DNA from: CAWAPD01 sp963783865
GTDB taxonomy: Bacteria > Actinomycetota > Thermoleophilia > UBA2241
Length of the DNA: 64,000 nt
Assembly: GCA_963783865.1 (NCBI GenBank)
Contig: CAWAPD010000001.1
Location: 1,178,001 to 1,242,000, forward strand
Direction: 5' to 3'
This document shows, in pieces, positions 1-9,487 of the stretch (positions are counted from its first letter, which is position 1; each line of letters starts with the position of its first letter). Under the pieces are notes generated by a model that saw only the letters and a list, made by a program, of their open reading frames with translations, had not been told where the DNA came from and ran no database searches. The position numbers and the translations under genes are program-made.

Positions 1-382
1 TCAGGCCCGAGACGTTGACCGGACCGTGGAACCGGCGGTGCAGCGACGGGGCGCCGCGCATGTCCATCCAGAGGATGCAGGGCATGAGCGGCGCCCCGTC
101 CTCGCCGACCGGCACGGTGCCCTCGCCCTGCGTGGAGCAGCAGACCGCGACGATCTCGTCGCGCGAGCCGGCGTGGCGGGCGAGCAGTCGCCGCGTGGCG
201 GCGACCAGCGCCCGCCACCAGTCCTCCGGGTCCTGCTCGGCGCCGCCGCCGGGAAGGACGCGCAGCGTCAGCGCCTCGCTCTCCCACGCCGCCACGCGGC
301 CGTCGATGCCGATCAGCGCGACCTTGAGGGCCGACGTGCCCAGGTCGACGGCGAGGATCAGCTTCGCAGCCGCTACAGCCAT
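1..382 (-). CDS. FGGY-family carbohydrate kinase, N-terminal part (cut by window edge)
   Basis: The first 127 codons of a gene that runs off the left edge. The start of the protein, KLILAVDLGTSALKVALIG, is the phosphate-binding first strand-turn of the FGGY sugar-kinase fold (xylulokinase/gluconate kinase type), followed by the usual STQGEG and ILWMDMRG segments. It would phosphorylate a pentose, hexose or sugar acid in the cytoplasm; the substrate cannot be read from this part. The start is ATG at 382, with no strong ribosome binding site. It is divergent from the exported amidohydrolase, with about 105 bases between them. Confidence 0.85.
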   Translation of the reverse strand, partial: MAVAAAKLILAVDLGTSALKVALIGIDGRVAAWESEALTLRVLPGGGAEQDPEDWWRALVAATRRLLARHAGSRDEIVAVCCSTQGEGTVPVGEDGAPLMPCILWMDMRGAPSLHRRFHGPVNVSGL

Positions 383-422
383 GGCGGAAGCTTAGTCGCT
401 GGCGCGCCAAACGCCACCCCTT

Positions 423-445
423 GACCTTCGCCCGGGGCGAAGGTC
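423..445. promoter_or_regulatory. Palindrome in divergent promoter region
   Basis: A 10-bp perfect inverted repeat, GACCTTCGCC and GGCGAAGGTC with a 3-base spacer, lies between the divergent sugar kinase and amidohydrolase genes, about 40 bases before the amidohydrolase start. Its place fits an operator better than a terminator. No regulator gene is adjacent. Confidence 0.35.
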
Positions 446-487
446 CAGCATGCGACGCGTCCATCCACTTCACGAGGGGGGTAACTC

Positions 488-2284
488 ATGACGTTCCGAT
501 CGATCAGGGCCGTGGTCGTGGGGGTGGTCGCCGTCGCGGCCGTGCTCACGGTGCCTGCGGCGGCCTGGGCCGCAAGCGCGGTCAAGCCGGCCGACACGGT
601 GTTCAAGAACGGCTACGTCTACACGGTCGACGCCAAGAGCACGGTGGCGACCGCGGTGGCGGTCCGCGCCGGCAGCATCGTCTACGTCGGGTCCGACTCC
701 GGCGTCGCCGCGTACATCGGGCCCAAGACCCATGTCGCCAACCTCGCCGGCCGCATGCTGCTGCCGGGCTTCATCGACTCGCACATGCACGCCAGCATGA
801 CCGTCACGTCGCTGTACGCGGTCCTGCTCTACGGGCTGCCGAGCGTGAGCGACTACACCGCCGCCGTCGCCGACTTCGCCGCCGCACATCCCGAGCTGAC
901 CTTCATCAAGGGAGAAGGCTGGAGCAACACCGTGGTCCCCGGCATCGGGCCTCTGGCGAGCGACCTCGACGCCGTCGTGTCCGACCGGCCGGTGTCGATC
1001 ATGTCGGAGGACGGCCACTCCTACTGGTGCAACAGCGCGGCACTCGCCCTCGCCGGGGTCACCGGGCAGACGCCCGACCCCACGGGTGGCAAGATCGAGC
1101 GGCTGCCGGATTCGGTGGACGCCCAGAACCCGTACGGCGTGCCGTCGGGCACGGTCCGCGAGTCGGCAGCCGATCCCGTCAAGGCGGTCACGCCCGACTA
1201 CACCGTCGCCCAGTACGAGGACGGCCTCCGCTACTTCCAGCAGGAGATCGCGGCGCCGCTCGGGCTCACCACCATCTTCGATCCGCTGATCAAGGTCGGC
1301 GGCAACGCGGTGCAGGCCTACCAGGACCTGGCGGCGACGAACCAGCTCACCGTGCGCGTCCGCGGCGCCCTGTCGATCCAGCCGACCGACAACGTGACGA
1401 CGTGGATCACGGCCGCCAAGGCCGAGAAGGCCAAGCACACGACGGCGATGTTCCAGACGCCGGCCGTCAAGGTCTTCGCCGACGGCGTCATCGAGGGTCA
1501 CACCGGCTACCTCAAGCAGCCGTACGCCGACGCGCTCGAGTACGCCGGCGACCCCAACTACCGCGGCGTGCCGCTGTGGCAGCCCGCCGCCATGAACAAG
1601 GCCTTCGCGGCGCTGGACAAGGCCGGCTTCCAGATCCACGTGCACTCGATCGGCGACGCGGCCACCTCCGAAGCGCTCGACGCGCTCGCCTACGCGCGCA
1701 AGGTCAACGGCACGCGCGACTGGCGCCCCGGCATCACTCACCTGCAGCTCGTCGACCCGAGCGACTACAAGCGGTTCGCGGCCCTCGGCGTGACCACGGT
1801 CCCCGACCCGTACTGGTTCGAGAAGGACGACTACTACACGTACCTGCAGGTCCCGTACCTGGGTCAGCCGCGGGCCGACCACGAGTACCCGATGAAGAGC
1901 TTCTTCGACAACGGCGCGCTCGTCGCCTCGGCCAGCGACTTCCCGGTCACCCTGCCGCCGGATCCGCTCGACGGCATCGCGACGGGCGTGTGCCGCTGGA
2001 ACCCCGACTGGGTGTACGACTACCCGGCATGGCCCGACCCGAGCGGGATGCTCTGGCCGCAGCAGGCCGTCACCGTGGCGCAGATGATCCGCAGCTTCAC
2101 GGCGAACGGGGCGAAGGCGAACTTCCTGGAGGGGACCACCGGCTCGGTCGAGGTCGGCAAGAGCGCCGACCTGATCGTGCTCGACCAGAATCTGCTCAAG
2201 GTGTCGCCCGCCAAGATCTTCGGCGCCCAGGTGCTGCTCACGATGGGCCAGGGCCACATCCTGTACGACGCGGCCGGGCTGTAG
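488..2284 (+). CDS. Exported YtcJ-type amidohydrolase
   Basis: A 598-residue metal-dependent hydrolase of the amidohydrolase_3 (YtcJ) group. An N-terminal Sec signal peptide is clear: arginine at 4 and 7, hydrophobic core at 9-22, likely cleavage near AWA at 27-29. The fold starts with the DTVFKNGYVYTVD strand; the metal site begins at GFIDSHMHAS (His99, His101), with later conserved parts VKVFADGVIEGHTG, HVHSIGDAA and the aspartate of ASASDFPV. It ends with the usual SVEVGKSADLIVLD closing strand. Family members normally act in the cytoplasm on amide or cyclic-amide bonds, so export is notable. An SD-like GAGGGGG precedes the ATG. The substrate is unknown. Confidence 0.88.
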   Translation: MTFRSIRAVVVGVVAVAAVLTVPAAAWAASAVKPADTVFKNGYVYTVDAKSTVATAVAVRAGSIVYVGSDSGVAAYIGPKTHVANLAGRMLLPGFIDSHMHASMTVTSLYAVLLYGLPSVSDYTAAVADFAAAHPELTFIKGEGWSNTVVPGIGPLASDLDAVVSDRPVSIMSEDGHSYWCNSAALALAGVTGQTPDPTGGKIERLPDSVDAQNPYGVPSGTVRESAADPVKAVTPDYTVAQYEDGLRYFQQEIAAPLGLTTIFDPLIKVGGNAVQAYQDLAATNQLTVRVRGALSIQPTDNVTTWITAAKAEKAKHTTAMFQTPAVKVFADGVIEGHTGYLKQPYADALEYAGDPNYRGVPLWQPAAMNKAFAALDKAGFQIHVHSIGDAATSEALDALAYARKVNGTRDWRPGITHLQLVDPSDYKRFAALGVTTVPDPYWFEKDDYYTYLQVPYLGQPRADHEYPMKSFFDNGALVASASDFPVTLPPDPLDGIATGVCRWNPDWVYDYPAWPDPSGMLWPQQAVTVAQMIRSFTANGAKANFLEGTTGSVEVGKSADLIVLDQNLLKVSPAKIFGAQVLLTMGQGHILYDAAGL

Positions 2285-2304
2285 CCCGCGAGAGAAAGGA
2301 CGCT

Positions 2305-2332
2305 GGGCGGCCGGCCACCAGGCCGGCCGCCC
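2305..2332. terminator. GC hairpin between convergent genes
   Basis: A perfect 12-bp inverted repeat (arms 2305-2316 and 2321-2332) with loop ACCA, just after the amidohydrolase stop. There is no U-tract. Together with the next hairpin it can serve as a two-way terminator for the convergent ATPase gene. Confidence 0.6.
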
Positions 2333-2340
2333 CAAGGACG

Positions 2341-2373
2341 AGGGGCGGGGGAGGCGCAGCCTCCCCCGCCCCT
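2341..2373. terminator. GC hairpin with GCA loop between convergent genes
   Basis: A perfect 15-bp inverted repeat (arms 2341-2355 and 2359-2373) with loop GCA, ending 11 bases before the ATPase stop. The outer flanks also pair (GACGA with TCGTC, one base bulged). Nearly the same element occurs at 61605-61639. Probable bidirectional terminator; the sequence likeness suggests a dispersed repeat. Confidence 0.65.
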
Positions 2374-2384
2374 TCGTCAACCCG

Positions 2385-3599
2385 TCACTTCCTTCGCGGC
2401 CGGGGCCGTGGGGGCGAGGTCGTGGCCAGGTCGCCGTGCCGTCGCAGCATGTAGCGGTCGAACTGCGGCACGGTGAAGGCGGCGAGGCCGTGTCCCGGCG
2501 TGTACAGGAGGCCCTTGTCGATCAGCCGGGACCTCACCGGCCCGGCCTGTTCGACCGTACGCTGGATGCGCCTGGCGACCTCGCTCGCGCGATGCGGCTC
2601 GGGACCCAGTTCCGCCATGGCGTAGAGGTACCTGAGCTCCAGTTCGGTCGTGCGCTCGGCTCTCACGCGGAAGAAGCTGGAGTCCAGCTTCGCCTCGACC
2701 AGGGGCAGGGCCGACTCGACATCGGCGAGCGTGACCGGAGAGCCGGAAGACTCGTCCCAGACGATGCGACCGTATTCCTGGAGGAAGTAGGGATAGCCCT
2801 CGGTGTAGCCGACGACGAAGGCGCTGGCCGACTCCTCGAACCCGACTCCCCGGGCAGCCGCCGGCAGGACGATGGCGTCCCGCGCTTCGACGGGATGCAG
2901 CTGCCCGATGCCGATGAACCTGAACAGCCTCTCGCTGTACGACTTGGCTTCTCCGGCGAGCCGAGGCATCTGCGGAAGGCCGGCGCCGACAAGGGTGAGG
3001 GGGAGCGAGCGGCGCGCACACCGGTGCAGCGCCACGATCAGCGCCTCGAGGTCGGCGGACTTGAGGAACTGGATCTCGTCGATGAGGAAGATGACGCCGA
3101 CGCCGTGGTCGCGAGCCGCCTCGCCGACGGCGACGAGGACGTCGCTCAGGTCCTCCGAGAGCGTCCCGCTGTCGCCGACGCCATCGAGAGCGTCGATGTC
3201 CAGCGCGGCGCTGATCGAGCCGTCGCTGTCGAACGTCAGCGTGAACGACTTGAGGATCGACGCGGCCTTCAGAAGGCGGTCGGTCCATCGCGCCTTCGGC
3301 TCGATCTGCACGAGCGCGCGGCGCACCTGCGCCGCGACCTTGGCGGCGAAGGGGGCCGTCTTCTCGACCTCCCATTCGACCGTCGCCCAGTCCCGGGTCT
3401 CGGCCGCGTCGCGGAAGACGTCGAGCAGCACGGTCTTGCCCACTCCGCGCAGCCCGGTGATGATCATGGACTGTTCCGGGTAGCCGTTCTCCAGGCGTTC
3501 GAGCAGCACGTCGAACGCCTCGATCTCGCGGTCGCGGCCCACCAGGGCGGGCGGCTTGGTCCCCGCCCCGGGCGCATACGGGTTCTTGCGTGCGTCCAC
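2385..3599 (-). CDS. AAA (ORC/Cdc6-like) ATP-binding protein
   Basis: A 404-residue soluble P-loop ATPase of the AAA_16/ORC-like type. Walker A is GLRGVGKT (residues 49-56) and Walker B is IFLIDE (170-175). A sensor-1-like LTLVGAGLPQMP stretch follows, and the C-terminal third resembles a winged helix (ASEVARRIQRTVEQAGPVRSRLIDKGLL). Such proteins are often annotated only as ATP-binding protein; their targets are mostly unknown, and nothing here shows a nuclease or toxin partner. The start is GTG at 3599, placed by GGGAGG six bases upstream. It stands alone, with its own palindrome-rich promoter region. Confidence 0.8.
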   Translation of the reverse strand: MDARKNPYAPGAGTKPPALVGRDREIEAFDVLLERLENGYPEQSMIITGLRGVGKTVLLDVFRDAAETRDWATVEWEVEKTAPFAAKVAAQVRRALVQIEPKARWTDRLLKAASILKSFTLTFDSDGSISAALDIDALDGVGDSGTLSEDLSDVLVAVGEAARDHGVGVIFLIDEIQFLKSADLEALIVALHRCARRSLPLTLVGAGLPQMPRLAGEAKSYSERLFRFIGIGQLHPVEARDAIVLPAAARGVGFEESASAFVVGYTEGYPYFLQEYGRIVWDESSGSPVTLADVESALPLVEAKLDSSFFRVRAERTTELELRYLYAMAELGPEPHRASEVARRIQRTVEQAGPVRSRLIDKGLLYTPGHGLAAFTVPQFDRYMLRRHGDLATTSPPRPRPRRK

Positions 3600-3611
3600 G
3601 TGCCTCCCTTT

Positions 3612-3663
3612 ACAGACTAAACGTACCTTATCGTCAGGACGTAAGTCCCGTCTAGTCTGTCAA
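3612..3663 (-). promoter_or_regulatory. Palindromic promoter/operator region of the ATPase gene
   Basis: An AT-richer stretch just upstream of the ATPase start. ACAGACTA (3612-3619) and TAGTCTGT (3653-3660) form an 8-bp inverted repeat with 33 bases between; inside lies GGAC-GTAA-GTCC (3637-3648). TTGACA on the minus strand (3663-3658) could be a -35 box, but no good -10 lies at the right distance. The nested dyads suggest a bound regulator, perhaps the product itself. Confidence 0.4.
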
Positions 3664-3725
3664 GGCGACGCCAACGCGATGGGGGACGGTCGGCCTGCCG
3701 CTGCCCCGGATGCACTCGTCGTGGC

Positions 3726-5930
3726 TCACACGCCCTCGACGTTCTCGAACACCTGCGCGAAGCGCGCCAGCGCGTCGTCGATCACCTCATCGGTGTCGGC
3801 CATGGAGGTGTACATGCGCGAGCCGGCCAGGGTGACGACGCCACTGGCCATGTAGGCCGCGCCCATCTCCTCGATCATGTGCTTGCGCGGCTTCATCTCC
3901 TTGGCGAACCGGATCGGGTTCCTGAGGTCGAGCAGCATCACGCCCGAGGTCTCGAGGTGGACGATCGAACCCTGGTTGTAGACGACGTAGGGCAGCCCGA
4001 GGCGGGAGACGATCGTCTGCAGGCCGCTGGTCAGGCGGTCGCCGGCGCGGCCGGCGATCACGGGAGCGTTCGTGCGCTCCATCTCGAGCAGGGCGAAGTA
4101 GCCGGCCGCGCACGACAGCGGGTTGGCCGACAGGGTGCCGCCGATGTAGGCGCGCTCGCCGGTCTTGCCCCCGATGCCCGAGGCGAAGCTCATCATCACG
4201 TCGGCGCGGCCGCCGACGCCGCCGGCCATGGGGTAGCCGCCGCTGATGCACTTGCCGAACACGGTCAGATCGGGCTTGACGCCGAAGTAGCCTTGCGCGC
4301 CGCCCATGCCCAAGCGGAACCCGGTCACGACCTCGTCGAAGATGAGCAGCGCGCCGAACTCGTCGCAGAGCTCGCGCACGCGGGCGTTGAAGTCGAACGG
4401 GACCGGCCGGGTGCCGCTCTCGGGCCCGACCGGCTCGACGATCACCGCGGCGGTGCCGCCGAGGGCGCGGTTCTCGACCAGCTTGCGGTGCAGCGCCTTG
4501 AGGTCGTTGGGATAGACCTCGCGCGTGCGCGCCGTCGCCCCCATCGGGATGCCCTTGGCCTCGAACCGCCACGTGCCCGGCACGTGCAGGCCGTAGACCA
4601 TCTGGTCGCTCCAGCCGTGGTAGGCGCCGCCGACCTTGATCACGTACTTCTTCTTCGTGAACGTGCGCGCGCCGCGGATGGCCGCCATGACCGATTCGGT
4701 GCCCGAGCCGAGCATGCGGAACATCTCGACCGAGGGCATGAAGCGGCCGACCAGCTCCGCGAGCTTGAGCTCGTACTCGTGGAACAGGCCGGTCACCGGG
4801 CCGCACTCCTGCAGCAGCTCGACGACCTTCTCGCGCACCGGGGCGTAGTTGCTGCCCAGCACGGTCGGGCCGCCGGCCTGCAGGAAGTCGATGTAGCGGT
4901 TGCCGTCGGCGTCCCACAGGTAGGCGCCGTCGGCCTTCTCGACGGCGATCGGGAACGGGTAGTTGAACGCGAGGTTGTGCTGGACGCCGCCGGGGATGAG
5001 CTCGGCCGCCTGGGCGGTCAGCTCCTTCGAGCGCCGGCACTGCGTGTCGAAGTAGTCGAGATAGCCCTTCATGGCGTCGGGCCGCACGCGACGCAGGGGC
5101 TGGCCGACGAGGGCGTCGAGGCGGGCGTAGACGGCGTCGACGTCGGGATACTCGCTGATCGCGTAGCCCTGGACGGCGGGCGGCGTGGCGGGCGGGGCGG
5201 GGGCTGCGGGAGCAGCCCCCGCCCCGCCCGCCCGCGTGGTCGCGATGGCCCCGGCCGCCTCCGCGGTCTGGCGGGCGAGCTTCTTCTCGTCGGAGCGCAG
5301 CTTGTTGAACGCGATCTCGCGGATCGGCAGCGGCACCGCCTTGGCGCGCTCGCCGGCAAGCAGCGTGAGCAGGTAGTCGAGGGCGACCTTCTCGAGCAGG
5401 GCCATGTTGTGGATCGCGTGCTCGGCGTCGCCGCCGAGCACGAGCACCCCGTGGTTCTCGAGGATATAGGCGTTGTCGCCGTTCTTGACGCGCTCGCGCA
5501 CGGCATTGCGGAGGAACGCCGTGCCCGATGGCCTGTACGGCACGATGCCGACCCCGCGTCCGAGGTACATGACCTGCTCGTCGAACAGGGCCGGGATCGG
5601 CTTGCCCATGAGCGCCAGGGCGCTGGCGTAGGGCTGATGGGTGTGGATGACGACGTTCACGCCCGGCCGCTGCTGGTACACGGCGGCGTGCAGGCTGGCC
5701 TCGATCGACGCCTTGCGCCGGCCGACGATCTGGTGACCCTTGAAGTCGAGCACGCAGATGTCGTCGGCCTGCATGATGTCGTACTCGTAGCTCGACGGCG
5801 TGACGGCGAAGGTCTCGAGGCCCGGCACGCGGACCGAGACGTTGCCCTCGGTCGCCTTGAGGTAGCCGCGGTCCAGCAGCGTGCGGCAGATGTCGACGAC
5901 CTGTTCGCGGGCGGGTGCGTAGCGGGTCAC
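3726..5930 (-). CDS. Class II aldolase / class III aminotransferase fusion protein
   Basis: A 734-residue two-enzyme protein. Residues 1-225 are a class II aldolase/adducin domain (FucA/AraD type): EGNVSVR, Glu77, metal histidines in HTHQPYA (His96, His98) and ENHGVLV (His160). An Ala/Gly/Pro linker covers 232-252. Residues 290-734 are a class III PLP aminotransferase close to glutamate-1-semialdehyde aminomutase: GSGTES (408-413), DEVVTGFR (Asp532), and FGKCISGGYPMAG with the PLP lysine at 560. The pair could cleave or form a C-C bond and transaminate the carbonyl product; the substrate is unknown. GTG start, with GGGAGGAG nine bases upstream. It follows the aldo/keto reductase by 76 bases and may be co-transcribed. 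The linker DNA is a 21-bp perfect hairpin. Confidence 0.9.
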   Translation of the reverse strand: MTRYAPAREQVVDICRTLLDRGYLKATEGNVSVRVPGLETFAVTPSSYEYDIMQADDICVLDFKGHQIVGRRKASIEASLHAAVYQQRPGVNVVIHTHQPYASALALMGKPIPALFDEQVMYLGRGVGIVPYRPSGTAFLRNAVRERVKNGDNAYILENHGVLVLGGDAEHAIHNMALLEKVALDYLLTLLAGERAKAVPLPIREIAFNKLRSDEKKLARQTAEAAGAIATTRAGGAGAAPAAPAPPATPPAVQGYAISEYPDVDAVYARLDALVGQPLRRVRPDAMKGYLDYFDTQCRRSKELTAQAAELIPGGVQHNLAFNYPFPIAVEKADGAYLWDADGNRYIDFLQAGGPTVLGSNYAPVREKVVELLQECGPVTGLFHEYELKLAELVGRFMPSVEMFRMLGSGTESVMAAIRGARTFTKKKYVIKVGGAYHGWSDQMVYGLHVPGTWRFEAKGIPMGATARTREVYPNDLKALHRKLVENRALGGTAAVIVEPVGPESGTRPVPFDFNARVRELCDEFGALLIFDEVVTGFRLGMGGAQGYFGVKPDLTVFGKCISGGYPMAGGVGGRADVMMSFASGIGGKTGERAYIGGTLSANPLSCAAGYFALLEMERTNAPVIAGRAGDRLTSGLQTIVSRLGLPYVVYNQGSIVHLETSGVMLLDLRNPIRFAKEMKPRKHMIEEMGAAYMASGVVTLAGSRMYTSMADTDEVIDDALARFAQVFENVEGV
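5187..5232. repeat. Perfect 21-bp GC inverted repeat inside the fusion-protein linker
   Basis: Arms 5187-5207 and 5212-5232 are perfectly complementary with loop GGGA. The repeat encodes the Ala/Gly/Pro linker between the aldolase and aminotransferase halves, so it lies in frame and between domains. It is the longest of the in-gene hairpins in this window. Confidence 0.85.
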
Positions 5931-6006
5931 GAGGCGTCTCCTCCCTGGGCGTGCCTACGCCGTCACCCTACCACGGCGCCGAAGCGGGGTTCCGCCGGGG
6001 GCGCGG

Positions 6007-6987
<981 letters not shown>

Positions 6988-7141
6988 CTTCTCTCCTCAT
7001 CGGTGGCGGGATCCCCGGCGGCGGCTCGACCGGGTGGAGTGCTGGGTTCTTCCCGTTGGCAGGGTATCTGATGTGACGAGTGGCCGGCGGGGAGGCGGCC
7101 GCGGGCCGGCAGCGAGAACCGAGTCGAGGAGCGCACAGACG

Positions 7142-8128
7142 ATGCACGAGCCCACGACCAGCGAGCAGACGAGCTTCGGGCTGGGCCGCGAGGTCGCGGC
7201 AGACGGCGGCTTCGTCCGCCAGGAGAGCGTGTTCCGGCGGCAGGTGACGGGCGACGGGAGCTCGGGCCTGCCGGCCGAGGCCGGCCGCTACCACCTGTAC
7301 GTCAGCCTGGCGTGCCCGTGGTCGCACCGGGCGGTCATCGCGCGCGAGCTCATGGGGCTCGACGCCGCGGTCTCGATCTCGTTCGCCGACCCGTTCCGCG
7401 ACGCCCGCGGCTGGGCGTTCAGCGGCGGTCCCTACAGCGACGAGCTGAACGGCTTCTCGTTCCTCAGCCAAGCCTACGCGGCGACCGACCCGGGGTTCGA
7501 CGGACGGGTGACGGTACCCGTGCTCTGGGACAAGGAGACGCGGCAGATCGTGACCAACGAGTCGAGCGACATCATGCGCATGTTCGAGACGCAGTTCGCG
7601 GCCGTCGCGACCAGGCACCCCGACTTGTATCCAGAGGCGTCGCGGGGCGAGATCGACGCGCTGAACGAACGGATCTACGACCGGGTCAACAACGGCGTGT
7701 ACAAGGCGGGGTTCGCGCGCAGCCAGCAGGCCTACGACCGGGCGTTCGAGGCGCTGTTCGACGAGCTCGACGAGCTCGAACAGCGCCTCTCGACGTCACG
7801 CTACCTCGTCGGCGACGCGCCCACCGAGGCCGACTGGCGCCTGTTCCCGACCCTGGTCCGTTTCGACGCCGTCTACTACAGCCACTTCAAGTGCAACCGG
7901 CGACGGCTGGTCGACTACCCCGCCCTGTGGGGCTACACGCGCGACCTGTACCAGCAACCAGGGATCGCGGAGACGGTGGCGCTCGACCAGATCAAGCGGC
8001 ACTACTACGCGACGCACGATTTCCTGAACCCCAGCCGCATCATCCCCGACGGCCCCAGCCTCGACTTCGCGGCCGCCCACGACCGCGCGCGGCTCAGCCG
8101 CCGAGCATCCAGCGATCGCGCTCGATGA
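7142..8128 (+). CDS. Xi-class glutathione transferase (glutathionyl-hydroquinone reductase type)
   Basis: A 328-residue protein of the ECM4/YqjG group. The thioredoxin-like half has the active-site CPWSHR (Cys58), followed by NESSDIMRMFE. The helical C-terminal half has DAPTEADWRLFPTLVRFD and ends in LNPSRIIPDGP, typical of the class. Family enzymes reduce glutathionyl- or mycothiol-type adducts of hydroquinones. I chose ATG 7142 because the family starts about 30 residues before the first conserved FRRQV region; the longer in-frame extension upstream has no family likeness. The last 35 bases overlap the convergent M29 peptidase gene. Confidence 0.88.
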   Translation: MHEPTTSEQTSFGLGREVAADGGFVRQESVFRRQVTGDGSSGLPAEAGRYHLYVSLACPWSHRAVIARELMGLDAAVSISFADPFRDARGWAFSGGPYSDELNGFSFLSQAYAATDPGFDGRVTVPVLWDKETRQIVTNESSDIMRMFETQFAAVATRHPDLYPEASRGEIDALNERIYDRVNNGVYKAGFARSQQAYDRAFEALFDELDELEQRLSTSRYLVGDAPTEADWRLFPTLVRFDAVYYSHFKCNRRRLVDYPALWGYTRDLYQQPGIAETVALDQIKRHYYATHDFLNPSRIIPDGPSLDFAAAHDRARLSRRASSDRAR

Positions 8129-9320
8129 CCGGCCGCTCGTCGCCGCCGGCGGTGACGCCGAGGACGGTGACGTCAGGGCCGCCGATCATCACGTCGTTGT
8201 GCACCAGCGAGCGGTTGACCCCGCGCCGGGCCCGCTCTTCGGGATCGTCGGGGAGCGGGCTCCTGAAGGTGTCGTCGTAGGCCAGCCCCCAGGCGATGTG
8301 GCAGGTCGCGTTCTCGTCGATCAAGGTGTCCTTGAAGGTGACGCCCAGCTGGCCCACGCGGGACGACCCGTCGACCAGCGCCACCTCGCCGAGCCGTCGG
8401 GCGCCGGCGTCGGTGGCGATCTGCGCCTCGACGGCGTCGGTGTGGGTGCGGGCCCGCACGTCGACGATCTCCCCGCCCTCGAAGCGCACGACGAGCCCCT
8501 CCACGGTCACGCCGTTCACGTAGACGGGGCGAGTGACGGTGGCGGTGCCCTCGACGCCGCGGAAGTCGGGCGTCGTGAAGACCTCTTCGGTCGGCAGGTT
8601 GACCATACAGGCGCGCCCGCTCTTCGTGGTGAACAGCGCCGAGCACCACTGGGCGTCGGAGTGGAGCGGGATGCGCAGGTCGGTGCCCGGCCCGACGAAG
8701 CGGACCGCCGCGAAGCCGGCGGCGTCGAGCGCGGCGCCCTTGCCGCCGAGCGTGTCGGCATGAGCCAGCCATGCCTGCACCGGGTCTGGCTCGTCGAGGC
8801 GCAGCACCCGGCGCAGGTCGCGCCACAGGCGGGCCGTGTCGGGCTCGCCGTAGACGCGCTCGGCCCAGCCGGGTGTGGGGCAGGGGCAGACGTTCCAGGC
8901 GATACGCGCATGGAGGGCGCGCTCGATCTCGCGGAACGAGTTCGCGTGCCAGGCGCTCACGCGTGCCGCGGGGGCCCCGGCGAAGGGATCGTCGTTGCTG
9001 TCGCCGGTGATGACGATGCGGGCCCAGTCGCCGCCGATGACGGTGTCAACTATGGTGCGAAGCCACGGCGGGGGCGTCGCGGCCAGCTCGTCGGTCGGCG
9101 CCAGCAGGGTCTGGGCGCGGTCGACCCTGTCGTCGCGGTACACGGCGTGGACGACGCCGGCCCCACCCCTGTAGGCCGCCTCGGCCAGGGCCGCGATCAG
9201 GCCGGCGTGCTCGGGCTGGCCCGAGAGCACGACCTTCTGACCCTCGTAGAGGTTGACGCCGCAGCGCACGACCACGTCGGCGTAGGCGGCGAGCTCGCGC
9301 GGATCGATCTGGTCTGTCAT
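8094..9320 (-). CDS. M29-family metallo-aminopeptidase
   Basis: A 408-residue thermophilic-type aminopeptidase (AmpS/PepS group). The C-terminal catalytic half carries the expected two-metal ligands: glutamate in VNLPTEEVFTTPD, histidine in CHIAWGLAYDD, and SLVHNDVMIGGPDVTV with His and Asp. The N-terminal half starts with the family's typical AAYADVVVRCGVNLYEGQKVVLSG. It trims N-terminal residues from peptides in the cytoplasm. Length matches the family. ATG start preceded by GAGGGGG. Convergent with, and overlapping the end of, the glutathione transferase gene. Confidence 0.92.
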   Translation of the reverse strand: MTDQIDPRELAAYADVVVRCGVNLYEGQKVVLSGQPEHAGLIAALAEAAYRGGAGVVHAVYRDDRVDRAQTLLAPTDELAATPPPWLRTIVDTVIGGDWARIVITGDSNDDPFAGAPAARVSAWHANSFREIERALHARIAWNVCPCPTPGWAERVYGEPDTARLWRDLRRVLRLDEPDPVQAWLAHADTLGGKGAALDAAGFAAVRFVGPGTDLRIPLHSDAQWCSALFTTKSGRACMVNLPTEEVFTTPDFRGVEGTATVTRPVYVNGVTVEGLVVRFEGGEIVDVRARTHTDAVEAQIATDAGARRLGEVALVDGSSRVGQLGVTFKDTLIDENATCHIAWGLAYDDTFRSPLPDDPEERARRGVNRSLVHNDVMIGGPDVTVLGVTAGGDERPVIERDRWMLGG

Positions 9321-9487
9321 GCCCCCTCCTCAGGTCGGCCCGGCCATCCTATCCGATGCGGCCGGCGACGGCGCCGACCATTCGGCGAGGATTCGCGGGC
9401 AGACGGGCGCCCGCCCGGGTGGGGAGCGCGGGGCGTGGAGAGGCCGTGCGCTGGCGTCCCCGCTCTGCGGTGCGCTATAACGTCGCC

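Noticed and set aside
470..2380. Long antisense open frames opposite the amidohydrolase and most other genes
   Set aside because: They are Arg/Gly/His-rich products of GC-biased third positions, with no domains or ribosome sites; the opposite strand carries the real gene.
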